Shown here piece by piece: positions 28,665-38,411 of a stretch of DNA of 64,000 nucleotides. Each line of letters opens with the position of its first letter. The stretch's first letter is position 1. Under the pieces are notes generated by a model. That model searched no databases, was not told the DNA's origin, and saw only the letters and a list, made by a program, of their open reading frames with translations. Position numbers and translations under genes: made by a program. The DNA lies in NCBI RefSeq assembly GCF_900101915.1, contig NZ_FNAL01000002.1, positions 124,001-188,000 on the forward strand, in the 5' to 3' direction. Source of the stretch: Psychrobacter pacificensis. GTDB lineage: Bacteria; Pseudomonadota; Gammaproteobacteria; Pseudomonadales; Moraxellaceae.

Positions 28665-30470
28665 ATGGCCACAGATACCCTTATCAACGACTTTGAGTTA
28701 CCGTTCCAGCTGTACGATGTGCTAGGAACACAAACCCTCACTGAGCACGCAAAGTTCTCAGAGCACAGCCGCGAGACCTTTGATGCGGTATTAGATACCG
28801 CAAATAAGATCGCAACGGATTTATTTTTGCCGCACAATCACTTGGCAGACAAGAATGAGCCGCAGTTCGATGGCAAAAAAGTCAGCATGATAAGCGATGT
28901 CAAAGTCGCTTTTGATGCGTTTCGTGACTCAGGTTTTATCGCTGGTCGTTACAGTTTTGAAGACGGTGGTATGCAGCTGCCTGAGACAATCATGACCGCG
29001 GTGGCAGGCTATTTTATGGCAGCCAACCCGTCGACGACCGCCTATCCATTTTTGACCACTGCAGCCATCAATGTCATTTCTCACTTTGCCAGTGATGATA
29101 TCAAAGCCGCCTTTATGCCGCGTATGCTAACAGGCGAGTTCACTGGAACCATGGCGCTGACAGAGCCGCATGCAGGCTCGTCACTTGCTGACATCAAGAC
29201 CACCGCTGTCAAACAAGACGACGGCTCGTACCGCATCAAAGGCAGCAAGATTTATATCTCAGCAGGGGACCATGAACTGTCTGACAATATCGTGCATTTA
29301 GTATTGGCCAAGATTCCAGGTGGCCCTAGTGGGGTAAAAGGCATCTCCTTATTTGCGGTGCCAAAGTACCGTTTGAACGATGATATGTCTGTCGGCGAGC
29401 GCAATGACGTGCATCTGACAGGACTGATTCATAAACTTGGCTATCGAGGGGCAACCTCGACGGCATTGAGCTTTGGTGACGCGGGCGATTGTTACGGCTA
29501 CCTGATCGGTGATGAGCATTTTGGCCTGCGTTATATGTTCAAGATGATGAACGAGGCACGTATTGCGGTTGGGTTTGGCGCGGCGATGATTGGCTATCGC
29601 GGTTATCAGTATTCGCTCGATTACGCCAAAGATCGTACGCAGGGGCGCATTGCACCGAACAATAAACCTGAAGATGATGCGACTGCTATCATCCAGCATG
29701 GTGACGTAAAGCGTATGCTATTGGCACAAAAAGCCTATTCTGAAGGCGGTATTTCCTTGTGCTTATACGGCTCAAACCTAATTGACCGTATCAATACTTG
29801 CGAAGACGACACCCTAAAGAATGAGTTGACCGAATTGTTAGACCTCCTTACGCCCGTACTAAAAGCATGGCCGTCTGAATATGGGCCAAAAGCCAATGAC
29901 TTGGGTATTCAAGTATTGGGCGGTGCTGGTTATACGCGTGAATATCATGCTGAGCAGTTTTGGCGTGACAATCGTCTCAATCCTATCCATGAAGGGACTA
30001 ATGGCGTACAGGCATTGGATTTGTCATTCCGTAAGTTATGGCAAAAAGGTGGTCTTGGTATTCAAATATTAAAGCGTGAAATCACGCAAGATCTAGAAAA
30101 TATCACCACGCCTGAGACTGCGGCACTCGCGGGTAAATTAACGCCTTACATGGGTCAGCTGCATGAAGTGCTGGTGCATCTAAGCAAAGTGTTGCAGACA
30201 GAAGAAGCCATTACGCTTACTGGTAACGCCCAAGCGCTGATGAATATTTTTGCCTCGATCGTGTTGAGCTGGATTTGGATTCGCCAAGCCAGTAAAGCTG
30301 AGCAGCTATTAAGCACGACGCAAGATATTGAGCAACAAAACTTTTATAAAGGCAAGATACAAGCGGCGAAGTACTTCATCGATTGGGAACTACCGTTGAT
30401 TAACCGTGATATAGCCATTTTAAACAATGACAACGCTGTTTGCACCGACATGCAGGCAGACTGGTTCTAA
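28665..30470 (+). CDS. Acyl-CoA dehydrogenase with C-terminal extension domain
   Basis: This 601-residue FAD enzyme makes trans-2-enoyl-CoA. The flavin motif MALTEPHAGSSLADIKT, the catalytic Glu in NPIHEGTNGVQALDL and the additional C-terminal helical domain (about 470-601) place it with the larger FadE5/AcdH-like group. Chain length is not readable. It is the first gene of a four-gene operon with an MDR reductase 22 bases downstream and two SDR dehydrogenases. Regulation by the divergent GlxA-type protein is likely. A weak ribosome site (AAAGAGACG) precedes the ATG. Confidence 0.9.
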   Translation: MATDTLINDFELPFQLYDVLGTQTLTEHAKFSEHSRETFDAVLDTANKIATDLFLPHNHLADKNEPQFDGKKVSMISDVKVAFDAFRDSGFIAGRYSFEDGGMQLPETIMTAVAGYFMAANPSTTAYPFLTTAAINVISHFASDDIKAAFMPRMLTGEFTGTMALTEPHAGSSLADIKTTAVKQDDGSYRIKGSKIYISAGDHELSDNIVHLVLAKIPGGPSGVKGISLFAVPKYRLNDDMSVGERNDVHLTGLIHKLGYRGATSTALSFGDAGDCYGYLIGDEHFGLRYMFKMMNEARIAVGFGAAMIGYRGYQYSLDYAKDRTQGRIAPNNKPEDDATAIIQHGDVKRMLLAQKAYSEGGISLCLYGSNLIDRINTCEDDTLKNELTELLDLLTPVLKAWPSEYGPKANDLGIQVLGGAGYTREYHAEQFWRDNRLNPIHEGTNGVQALDLSFRKLWQKGGLGIQILKREITQDLENITTPETAALAGKLTPYMGQLHEVLVHLSKVLQTEEAITLTGNAQALMNIFASIVLSWIWIRQASKAEQLLSTTQDIEQQNFYKGKIQAAKYFIDWELPLINRDIAILNNDNAVCTDMQADWF

Positions 30471-30492
30471 GAACAACGCTAAGGAAAGAGCA

Positions 30493-31500
30493 ATGACAAC
30501 CATAAATAGACAATGGCGACTAAAAACAAGACCAGTTGGCGCACCAAGCACTGAGACTTGGGATTATACTGAGACAGAAATACCGACTATCACCGATGGT
30601 CAATTACTGATTAAAATTGATTATATCTCGATAGATCCTGCAATGCGTGGCTGGCTAAATGATGCCAAATCATATATCAAACCTGTCCAGATTGGGGAAG
30701 TCATGCGTGCCGGTACGGTGGGCGAGGTGATTGAAAGTAAGCATGAGAAATTTGCCGTTGGGGATTATGTCGCAGGTCACGATGGCGTGCAGTCATATGC
30801 GGTCAGTGACGGCACAGGATTGCATAAAGTTGATCCAAATCTTGCACCGCTACCTTATTATTTAGGCGTACTTGGGATGCCGGGCATGACAGGGTATTTT
30901 GGTTTGCTCAAAACAGGCCAACCAAAAGCAGGCGAGACCGTTGTGGTATCAGGTGCTGCGGGTGCCGTTGGTAGTTTGGTCGGTCAGATTGCCAAAATCA
31001 AAGGCTGCCGCGTCGTTGGTATTGCAGGCGGTAGCGAGAAATGCAAATTCTTAGTTGATGAGCTTGGGTTTGATGCAACGATCGATTATAAAAACGAAAA
31101 CGTCAAAAAAGCCTTGAAGCAAACTTGTCCAAATGGCGTCGATGTCTATTTTGATAACGTTGGCGGTGACATTTTAAATGACGTACTTACTCAAATAAAC
31201 CTACATGCGCGTATCGTCATCTGCGGTGCGATCAGTCAATACAACAACACGGAAGCCGTCAAAGGCCCATCGAACTATTTATCACTCCTGGTCAACCGCG
31301 CCCGTATGGAAGGCATTGTGGTGTTTGATAATATCAAAGAATATCCAATCGCCATGAAAGAGATTGCAGGCTGGATTCAGTCAGGCGACATCAAAGTAAA
31401 AGATCATATCGTTAAGGGGATTGAGACATTCCCTGATACGCTTATGATGCTCTTTAACGGTGAAAACTTCGGCAAACTGGTACTTAAAGTAGAGGAATAA
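30493..31500 (+). CDS. NADP-dependent MDR oxidoreductase (zinc-independent)
   Basis: This 335-residue protein belongs to the medium-chain reductase subgroup of leukotriene-B4 12-hydroxydehydrogenase/CurA-like double-bond reductases. It has IDPAMRGWLND, the nucleotide site VSGAAGAVGSLVGQIAK, and VYFDNVGGDILNDVL. No zinc ligands are seen. AAGGAAAGAG lies just before ATG 30493, so the longer frame from 30427, which overlaps the acyl-CoA dehydrogenase, is rejected. It would reduce enones or enoyl compounds made in the pathway. Confidence 0.88.
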   Translation: MTTINRQWRLKTRPVGAPSTETWDYTETEIPTITDGQLLIKIDYISIDPAMRGWLNDAKSYIKPVQIGEVMRAGTVGEVIESKHEKFAVGDYVAGHDGVQSYAVSDGTGLHKVDPNLAPLPYYLGVLGMPGMTGYFGLLKTGQPKAGETVVVSGAAGAVGSLVGQIAKIKGCRVVGIAGGSEKCKFLVDELGFDATIDYKNENVKKALKQTCPNGVDVYFDNVGGDILNDVLTQINLHARIVICGAISQYNNTEAVKGPSNYLSLLVNRARMEGIVVFDNIKEYPIAMKEIAGWIQSGDIKVKDHIVKGIETFPDTLMMLFNGENFGKLVLKVEE

Positions 31501-31503
31501 CTC

Positions 31504-32286
31504 ATGACACTGAATACAAACGGAATTGCATCAGATGTAACGGGTAAGCGTATTTTGATCACAGGCGGCGCATCAGGCATTGGTGCGGCAAGCGCGCTGC
31601 TACTGGCCAGTCGCGGCGCAAAAGTCGTGATCGGTGATATGGCAGAAGAGATGGGTGAGTCTGTTGCCCAGCAAGGCCGAGATGCGGGCAACAGTATCGT
31701 CTTCAAAAAAGTAGACGTGACCAGTGGTGATGAAGTGCGTGCGTTGTTTGACTTTGCGGTAGAGACGCTAGGCGGTCTAGATGTGGTGGTCAATAACGCG
31801 GGTATCGACCACAAGCCTTCGCCCATGCATGAGCTGAGTGATGAGGACTTTGATCGCAATATCGCCGTCAATCTAAAAGGGGTCTGGCACTGCATGCGTG
31901 CCGCTGTCAATTGTATGATACCGAATGGCGGTGGTCATGTAATCAATGTGGCGTCTATCGCTGGTCTGCGTTCTGCGCCCATGTTATCGGCTTACAGTGC
32001 CGCCAAACATGGCGTGATGGGTCTGACCAAGTCGGCAGCCCACGAGTACGCCCGCGCCAATATCCGTTTTAATGCAGTCTGTCCAAGCTTTATTGATACG
32101 CCAATGGTACGCAATACCATGGCAGCCATGAATGAACGCGCACAGCAAGCAACCGTCAAAGCCAGTCCGCTGCGCCGTTTGGGTGAGGTGGACGAGGTGT
32201 CTGCCGCGATTGCATGGCTCGCTAGCGACGAGAGCAGCTTTATGAATGGCCATGCCTTTACCTTGGATGGCGGCATGTTGGCATAA
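31504..32286 (+). CDS. SDR-family dehydrogenase
   Basis: This classical SDR of 260 residues has TGGASGIG, NNAG, the active-site Ser in NVASIAGL and YSAAK, and ends with GHAFTLDGGMLA. It starts three bases after the MDR gene stop, so the two are translationally coupled. It resembles hydroxysteroid/3-oxoacyl reductase-like enzymes, but the substrate is not predictable. Likely role: oxidising the hydroxy intermediate in the operon's pathway. Confidence 0.88.
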   Translation: MTLNTNGIASDVTGKRILITGGASGIGAASALLLASRGAKVVIGDMAEEMGESVAQQGRDAGNSIVFKKVDVTSGDEVRALFDFAVETLGGLDVVVNNAGIDHKPSPMHELSDEDFDRNIAVNLKGVWHCMRAAVNCMIPNGGGHVINVASIAGLRSAPMLSAYSAAKHGVMGLTKSAAHEYARANIRFNAVCPSFIDTPMVRNTMAAMNERAQQATVKASPLRRLGEVDEVSAAIAWLASDESSFMNGHAFTLDGGMLA

Positions 32287-32332
32287 TTTGTGCGAAAAAC
32301 GTCTAGAATATTTAAAACTATAAGGAATAGTG

Positions 32333-33094
32333 ATGAAGGATTTATTTGATTTAACCGGTAAAATTGCCCTAGTGACAGGTGCGAGCCGCGGTATTGGAGA
32401 GTCTATTGCTCGTCTGCTGGCCTCAAGAGGGGCACACGTGATTGTCTCTAGCCGCAAAATCGATGCTTGCCAAGCAGTCGCAGATAGCATCAAATCTGAC
32501 GGTCATAAAGCCAGTGCCTTTGCCTGTCATGTGGGAGATATGGAGCAAATTGACGCGATTTTTGAGCATATTAAAAGTGAGTTTGGTCAAATTGATATCT
32601 TGGTCAATAACGCTGCAGCCAACCCGTATTATGGCCATATTTTAGATACAGACTTAGCCGCTTTTGATAAAACGGTGGAGGTCAACATTCGTGGTTACTT
32701 CTTTATGTCAACAGCCGCTGGCAAAATGATGAAAGAGCAAGGCGGCGGTGTTATATTGAATACCGCGTCAGTCAATGGACTGGTGGCAGGTGATAAGCAA
32801 GGCATTTACTCAATCACTAAAGCGGCAGTTATTAGCATGACCAAGGCCTTTGCCAAAGAATGTGGTCCACTTAATATCCGTGTGAATGCGTTATTACCAG
32901 GCCTGACGGATACCAAGTTTGCCTCAGCGCTAACGACCAATGATAAGGTCTTAAAAATGGCGCTACATTCGATCCCGCTAGGGCGAGTGGCAGAGCCTGA
33001 TGAAATGGCAGGTACGGTGCTGTATCTGGTGTCGGACGCTTCAAGCTATACCACAGGCGCGACTATCGTTGTCGATGGTGGTATGCTGGCTTAA
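32333..33094 (+). CDS. SDR-family dehydrogenase (DHRS4-like)
   Basis: This 253-residue SDR has TGASRGIG, NNAA, NTASVNGL and YSITK, ending ATIVVDGGMLA. GTG 32330 directly precedes ATG 32333; the ATG is taken as the start, with AAGGAATAG upstream. It is the last gene of the operon and is followed by a terminator. Two SDRs in one operon suggest two alcohol or ketone steps or stereoisomers. Confidence 0.88.
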   Translation: MKDLFDLTGKIALVTGASRGIGESIARLLASRGAHVIVSSRKIDACQAVADSIKSDGHKASAFACHVGDMEQIDAIFEHIKSEFGQIDILVNNAAANPYYGHILDTDLAAFDKTVEVNIRGYFFMSTAAGKMMKEQGGGVILNTASVNGLVAGDKQGIYSITKAAVISMTKAFAKECGPLNIRVNALLPGLTDTKFASALTTNDKVLKMALHSIPLGRVAEPDEMAGTVLYLVSDASSYTTGATIVVDGGMLA

Positions 33095-33140
33095 TTAGCT
33101 AATCTATAAGACATAGGTTAGATAAGAAAGTAATTGTTTA

Positions 33141-33176
33141 AAACTGCATGAGATAAATTTTCATGCGGTTTTTTTG
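33141..33176 (+). terminator. Terminator of the acyl-CoA dehydrogenase/SDR operon
   Basis: The stem AAACTGCATGA/TCATGCGGTTT is followed by T7, about 45 bases after the last SDR stop. Confidence 0.8.
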
Positions 33177-33299
33177 TTTTCATTTTTAATGAATTGCATA
33201 GCTACTCTTCCTACTTTGTCATTGAATAGACTATTAGTGCGAAGTAAAAATGGGCTATACCGTGGCATAATTAATTTAAATAACCAAAAGGAGTCAAAT

Positions 33300-34172
33300 A
33301 TGGACTCATTGACCAATCATAAAATAAATACTATTTCTCAAAATAAAACATGGCTATTTGTGCCAGCGACTCGCATCGATAGGATAGAAAAAGCCTTTGC
33401 TAGTGGCGCAGATGCCGTGATTGTGGATTTAGAAGATGCCGTTGCCAAGCAAGACAAAGCGGCGGCTCGAGACGCATTAAAAAACTACTACGATGAGCAA
33501 AATGCAAAGCAAACTTATCGGCCCATTTGGCTGCGTATCAATCAAGCGGGTAGTGAGGAGTTTTTCAAAGACATCGTGCTTTGTCAGAGAATGCCTAACT
33601 TGGCTGGTGTGTTATTGGCTAAGGCCGAGCGCGCCGAAGATATCGACAGCATACATCAGCTGACAGGTTTACCTGTAATCGCTTTGATAGAGAGTGCCAT
33701 CGGGCTATACCAAATCGATAGCATGGCAAAAGCAGTAGGCTTGGCCGCTTTTAGCTATGGGTTTTTGGATCTGTGTAATGATCTACAAGTACAAGTAGGG
33801 ACGCCATCAGCCGAGATAGTTGCCAATCAGATTCGCTATCAGCTTATTTTGACCTCAAAAGTACATCAGCTATCGCCGCCAATCGATACCATTTATCCTG
33901 ATTTTAAAGATGAGTCAGGGTTAAGTAATCGAGTAAATTTGTGGTCAAAAATGGGTATGGCAGGGATGTTATGCATTCATCCTAAGCAAGTTGCCACTGT
34001 GCAGCAAACCTTGCAGCCGATAGACAAAGCGCTTGCGTTTGCAACACGGGTGATAGAAGAGTATGAAAAAAGCGGGCAAGCGGTGTTTAAAATAGATGGT
34101 GAGATGGTCGATGCGCCAGTGATTGCGCGCAGTCGTCAACTTTTGGAGAAGCAGCGGTTATTAGCAAAGTAG
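33300..34172 (+). CDS. HpcH/HpaI aldolase/citrate lyase-family protein (CitE-like)
   Basis: This 290-residue TIM-barrel lyase has LFVPATRIDRIEKA, ADAVIVDLEDAV, the Arg in WLRINQAG, ALIESAIGL and CIHPKQV. This is the CitE-like layout that cleaves or hydrolyses (3S)-malyl-, citramalyl- or similar CoA thioesters. Stand-alone CitE-like enzymes often act in C5/itaconate or propionate metabolism; the substrate here is not known. The start is ATG 33300 with AAGGAG just upstream. It lies between a terminator and arfB, so it is a separate transcription unit. Confidence 0.85.
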   Translation: MDSLTNHKINTISQNKTWLFVPATRIDRIEKAFASGADAVIVDLEDAVAKQDKAAARDALKNYYDEQNAKQTYRPIWLRINQAGSEEFFKDIVLCQRMPNLAGVLLAKAERAEDIDSIHQLTGLPVIALIESAIGLYQIDSMAKAVGLAAFSYGFLDLCNDLQVQVGTPSAEIVANQIRYQLILTSKVHQLSPPIDTIYPDFKDESGLSNRVNLWSKMGMAGMLCIHPKQVATVQQTLQPIDKALAFATRVIEEYEKSGQAVFKIDGEMVDAPVIARSRQLLEKQRLLAK

Positions 34173-34230
34173 CAGGCAAAGCTATAATGCTTTATTATGA
34201 GCCATATCTATTTGTATATAAAAGCACATT

Positions 34231-34644
34231 ATGATTTTTATCAATAACCAGATTAGCCTCAATAATAATGAGGTAGAGATTAGTGCCATACGCGCACAAG
34301 GCGCAGGCGGGCAGAATGTCAATAAAGTCTCCTCTGCCATCCATCTACGTTTTAATATTCACACCTCAAGCCTAAGCGATGAATACAAACAGCGATTGCT
34401 AGACAGTAAAGACAGCCGTATCACCAAAGAGGGCGTACTTATCATTAAAGCACAGCAGTTTCGTACGCAAGAGCGCAATAAAATCGATGCGCTTGAACGG
34501 CTGCAAAGCTTTATCAATAAAGCCACGCATGTCAATAAAACCAGACGGCCGACCAAACCCAGTCGAAATGCCAAACGCAAACGCGTCGATCAAAAAACCC
34601 AGCGCGGCAAAACCAAAGCTTTACGCGGTAAAGTAGATTTCTAG
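34231..34644 (+). CDS. arfB: Alternative ribosome-rescue factor ArfB (YaeJ)
   Basis: This 137-residue peptidyl-tRNA hydrolase frees ribosomes stalled on truncated mRNA. The catalytic GGQ is in RAQGAGGQNVNKVSSAIHLR, and the C-terminal tail is long and Lys/Arg-rich (about 105-137), the part that enters the empty mRNA channel. Length matches E. coli ArfB (140). There is no stop-codon-recognition domain, unlike prfB at the left of the window. The ribosome site is weak, which fits low expression. Confidence 0.93.
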   Translation: MIFINNQISLNNNEVEISAIRAQGAGGQNVNKVSSAIHLRFNIHTSSLSDEYKQRLLDSKDSRITKEGVLIIKAQQFRTQERNKIDALERLQSFINKATHVNKTRRPTKPSRNAKRKRVDQKTQRGKTKALRGKVDF

Positions 34645-34743
34645 AGAATTTGTGATACTAGCTTTTGTCATTGAGAGGTTTTGCGACACAACAGCTATAC
34701 AGCAAAAGTCATCGTAGATTATGGCGGTTTTTGAGTTTATAGT

Positions 34744-34772
34744 GGTATAGGCGAGAAATTATCACCTATACC
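34744..34772. terminator. Inverted repeat between convergent genes
   Basis: Perfect arms GGTATAGG/CCTATACC with a 13-base loop lie between the stops of arfB and the esterase gene. There is no long T run, so it is only a candidate transcript-end structure. Confidence 0.35.
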
Positions 34773-34795
34773 GTTATGCTAGATTAAATAGTTAT

Positions 34796-36673
34796 TTAGA
34801 ATGCGCCATTAAGTCCAATAAATAGGCTGGTTGAGTCATCGTCATCACCTTGTGAATGTGTGACACCAGCATTAGCGTTTAATAGACCAAAGTTTCTAGA
34901 CACTCCAAGTGTCATGGCAACGTTATCATCATCAGTTTCGACCATAGGTGTCTCAAAACTAATATTAGATAGCGTATTCAAACTTGCCGTTACCGCTTCG
35001 CGATTGTCACTCAGCTGCTTTTGATAATGAATATCACCAAATAAGTTGAGGTTCTCCATCAAGGTATGATTGGCTTTGAGACCAATCTTGCCGTATGTCG
35101 TAGAGTACTTCTGCTCATCGAACTGCATGGCAACGCCAGACATCTCTTTTTCTTTGAGTCCGTCAATTTTTACGCGGCTCGCTGTTGCACCGATATAAGG
35201 TGTGACGGCAATATTACTTACCTGCAATGGGTAGCCTGCCTGCAGGTTGGCATAATAACGTTTACCATCAGCATTTGACTTGAACTGTTGTTGGTTGCTA
35301 CCAAGTGTGACAGCACGTGTGACATCGACATCCATGTTGCCAAATCCTGCAGCACCATTTATCTGTAAGCCGCCAAACTTGTTGCTATGATAGACACCAA
35401 AACCAACTTCTCCCAGATCAATATCACTTAAACCTGTGCCGACATCTGAGTTTTCAAAGTCTTTTTGGGTGATGTTACCGTATAAGCCTGTCACGGCATT
35501 GGCTGAATTAGGATGAGCAAAATCTACACCAAGTAATACTTGGGTATTATTATCACCATCAAACCCTGCAATGTCTTGATTGGCGACTTCACCGACAGCC
35601 CATAGTGTACGGGCAGGTTTTTGCTCACTGCTTTGGATTTGGTTGACGTGTGACTGTAAGCGCTCATTGGTTGCAAGTCCGGTTGTCGTTGCAATATGTG
35701 GCAGCACACCGATTAGGCTGGGGGCAGTGACAACAGCATTTGCATAGTCAGCAATCATTTGATGCGCCTGACCGGTCGGGTGAATGCCATCAGCGAAAAA
35801 GTAGGTTTCGTTGGCATCAGGTGTTTCTAGATTGCTTGACCCGCAAAATAGTGAGCTATCAGTAACCAAGTCTTCAGTACAGGCTGGCGTGGTCATATTA
35901 GTAAATCCATAAGCCGTAGGATTACTAGCGATTTGTTGTAATAAGCTAAAAGTGTCTAGCGGTATGATGTTCGCACCAGTAGCTGCTACGCCACTAAGCA
36001 TAAATTGATTATATAGACTAGTAGCGCCAGTACTTTGCGCTTGTGCCACAGGCCCTTGATCAATAGCTCTAGGCGTCAGACCGATATCAGGAATATTAGG
36101 TACTAAAATGTAGTTTGCGCCATTGTCTTTCAGTGTATTAATCGTTTCGGCCTGGCTCGCTACTGCGCCAAGTATCGTAGCTTGGGCATTAGCAGGATCT
36201 TCAGCCGCCGCAAGCAAGTCATTTGCACCTGCCCACACGACATAAAGTCCATTGGGATCTACTTGATTATTATCAATATAATTATTAACTTGGCTATTGG
36301 CAGAGGCCACCGGAATACCAAAAGCAGTGACATCTACGCCTGCTCTTGCACCACCAATTGCATAATTATTACCTGTCTGACTACCATCATAAGTATTGGC
36401 GACAGCAGTAGTACCTAGTTGTTCAGCGAATGACGTTGCCCATGTATTATCAGGGTTAGTAGTAAATTGACCTGACTCTTCAAGCCCAAACGCACCTTGA
36501 GTGAGGGGGCTAAAATATCCGCCATCCGTTAAACTGTCGCCAAAAAAAGTGACACTGTCATAAGCATTTGCGTGATAAATACCAGCGATAGATAGGCTGA
36601 TGGCAAGCATGCTTTTGTTAAAATTTTTGAGAGTAGTATGACCAACTATGGAGCGAGCGGTATTACGGGGCAT
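34796..36673 (-). CDS. GDSL-family autotransporter esterase (EstA-like)
   Basis: The 625-residue protein has a signal peptide (ending near HANAYDS) and a GDSL lipase/esterase passenger. The passenger has the nucleophile Ser in FFGDSLTDGGYF, GANDLL, and the Asp/His pair in DGIHPTGQAH. A C-terminal autotransporter barrel (about 350-625) ends in the Phe expected for outer-membrane insertion. It resembles Pseudomonas EstA, displayed on the cell surface and hydrolysing lipids. The start ATG 36673 has AAGGA 11 bases upstream; a longer open frame from 36805 lacks support. Confidence 0.92.
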   Translation of the reverse strand: MPRNTARSIVGHTTLKNFNKSMLAISLSIAGIYHANAYDSVTFFGDSLTDGGYFSPLTQGAFGLEESGQFTTNPDNTWATSFAEQLGTTAVANTYDGSQTGNNYAIGGARAGVDVTAFGIPVASANSQVNNYIDNNQVDPNGLYVVWAGANDLLAAAEDPANAQATILGAVASQAETINTLKDNGANYILVPNIPDIGLTPRAIDQGPVAQAQSTGATSLYNQFMLSGVAATGANIIPLDTFSLLQQIASNPTAYGFTNMTTPACTEDLVTDSSLFCGSSNLETPDANETYFFADGIHPTGQAHQMIADYANAVVTAPSLIGVLPHIATTTGLATNERLQSHVNQIQSSEQKPARTLWAVGEVANQDIAGFDGDNNTQVLLGVDFAHPNSANAVTGLYGNITQKDFENSDVGTGLSDIDLGEVGFGVYHSNKFGGLQINGAAGFGNMDVDVTRAVTLGSNQQQFKSNADGKRYYANLQAGYPLQVSNIAVTPYIGATASRVKIDGLKEKEMSGVAMQFDEQKYSTTYGKIGLKANHTLMENLNLFGDIHYQKQLSDNREAVTASLNTLSNISFETPMVETDDDNVAMTLGVSRNFGLLNANAGVTHSQGDDDDSTSLFIGLNGAF

Positions 36674-37015
36674 AGCGACATCCTTGTCATTAATGTAATA
36701 GATTGTCAATGGAGTGTAACTATTTTTTAGAAGGCTAGCAATCATTTTGATTACAACATCAAAATAATATTGTCTTATTTTTACAACTTTTGTATAGTCA
36801 ATCAATATTAAAAGTGGTACAAGGCGGACGAGTGCAAGTACTACAGTAGTAGGCTAAACGAGTCTAACGCTGTAACACTTTAATAGTGGTTCGACCATAT
36901 CCTTAAAAAAAATCTAGCCAGCCTTGCAAGGCTGTACTATTACCTAACCATTTTATTACATACATCACTACTTTTAAGCATTCACAAAGCATCGGTATCA
37001 ATAGATAGATTACAC
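36674..37015. other. 342-base region between the MFS gene and the esterase gene
   Basis: There is no coding frame. It carries the esterase promoter and, near its right end, the candidate terminator of the MFS gene (perfect palindrome CAGCCTTGCAAGGCTG). Several AT-rich segments could be promoters but none is clear. Confidence 0.45.
36905..36934 (-). terminator. Candidate terminator of the MFS gene
   Basis: Read on the minus strand, the perfect 16-base palindrome CAGCCTTGCAAGGCTG is followed after seven bases by T8. It lies about 80 bases past the MFS stop. The spacing to the T run is longer than ideal. Confidence 0.45.
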
Positions 37016-38215
37016 TTAGCCAAGTCGCCGACTCAACTCAGGGAAGCGTTTTATCATAAATAACATTAGGAGCAGAGCGATACTCGCAATAGCCGCGCCG
37101 ACATAACCCACGCTTGATATCGAGATATGCGTCACTGCATAGCCACCAAATAGCGCACCTGTACCAATACCTAAATTGATAATACCTGAGAACATCGCCA
37201 TCAGCATGTCTTGTGCATTGACATCGACCATGATGACTTTTGCCTGCATTGAGATAATCAGTAGCATGAGTGCCGCGCCCCAAAGCAGTGCACTAACACT
37301 AAGCGCCCAAACAGACGTCACGACAAACAGCAATGTCAGCATAGAGACAAGTATTAATATCGTAGATATCAGCATCAATTGAGTGTTATATCTATCACCC
37401 CAACGACTGAATATCACACTGCCCACAATGCCTGCTGCCCCAAACAGTAGTAGCACAAAAGTAGCTGCGTTTTCGCTGATATTACCGACCTGACGCATAA
37501 AGGGTTCTATGTAAGAGTAGGCCGTATAGTGTGCGGTAAAGACGAGCAAGATAAGCAAATATAGACAGACCAGTAAGGGGTTCTTGAGTAGTTCTGGAAT
37601 CTTTCTAAAAGACCCCTCAAACATACTTGGTAAGGTAGGTAATAGTCTCGCTTGCAAAATAAAGACGACAAGCGCAATGACACCAATGCCGCCAAATGTC
37701 GCGCGCCAACCAAACCATTGACCCACCAACCGTCCCAACGGCACACCGAGTACCATCGCAAGCGACGTCCCAGTCGCGAGCACACTCAGCGCCATGGCTT
37801 TCTTGCCTTCGGGTGCCACACGTATGGCGATTGCTGCTGTGATGGACCAAAATATCGCATGCGACAGCGCAATCCCAACTCGGCTAATGAGCAGTACATC
37901 AAAACTCCATGCAAATACAGATAGCATATGACTGGCAATAAAGACGGCAAACAGCCCTAAGAGTAACCGTTTACGCTCAAATCGACTGGTCAATAGCATC
38001 AGCGGCAATGACATCGCTGCCACAATCCAAGCATAGAGCGTCAACATCCAGCCCGTTTCTGCTGTGGTAATAGAGAAGTCTTGGGCGATATCGCTCAATA
38101 GCGCCACAGGGACAAATTCTGTGGTGTTCATAATAAAGGCACTAACGCCCATCAAAAATACTTGAAAATACTGAGTTCGGCGAGCGTTCGCGCTCGCCTC
38201 AAGGTTATGTGTCAT
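37016..38215 (-). CDS. MFS drug/sugar-efflux transporter (SotB/YdeA-like)
   Basis: This 399-residue 12-helix major facilitator begins MTHNLEASANARRTQYFQ, then FLMGVSAFIMNTTEFVPVAL, and has SRFERKRLLL between helices 2 and 3 and GVPLGRLVGQWFGWRATFGG. The TEFVPVALLSDIA stretch is typical of the SotB/arabinose-type efflux group. The substrate is unknown. A TTG three codons upstream is less likely as the start. A MITE-like element begins about 24 bases upstream and may supply or disturb the promoter. Confidence 0.87.
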   Translation of the reverse strand: MTHNLEASANARRTQYFQVFLMGVSAFIMNTTEFVPVALLSDIAQDFSITTAETGWMLTLYAWIVAAMSLPLMLLTSRFERKRLLLGLFAVFIASHMLSVFAWSFDVLLISRVGIALSHAIFWSITAAIAIRVAPEGKKAMALSVLATGTSLAMVLGVPLGRLVGQWFGWRATFGGIGVIALVVFILQARLLPTLPSMFEGSFRKIPELLKNPLLVCLYLLILLVFTAHYTAYSYIEPFMRQVGNISENAATFVLLLFGAAGIVGSVIFSRWGDRYNTQLMLISTILILVSMLTLLFVVTSVWALSVSALLWGAALMLLIISMQAKVIMVDVNAQDMLMAMFSGIINLGIGTGALFGGYAVTHISISSVGYVGAAIASIALLLMLFMIKRFPELSRRLG

Positions 38216-38238
38216 AAAATCCAATACAAAGCAGGTGC

Positions 38239-38411
38239 TAGGGCGTGTCCCTAATTCAAACGTTTATCACTAAATGGGCTAAAAATAGCTAAATCTTTGA
38301 CAAACGGCGTCAAATAGCTAGTCAATATCTCGATATTAACCAGCTATTTTCCTTGTTTGTCTGCGATTTATATTATCTTTATCACCATTTTTAAAATAGG
38401 GACACGCCCTA
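38239..38411. mobile_element. MITE-like element, 173 bp, flanked by TA
   Basis: The ends are perfect inverted copies: TAGGGCGTGTCCCTA at 38239-38253 and TAGGGACACGCCCTA at 38397-38411. The interior has a nested hairpin (AATATC/GATATT inside AAATAGCT/AGCTATTT, about 38310-38352). There is no coding capacity. If TA is the target duplication, the terminal repeat starts GGGCGTGTCC, as for elements mobilised by IS630/Tc1-type transposases. No second copy is seen in this window. Confidence 0.7.
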
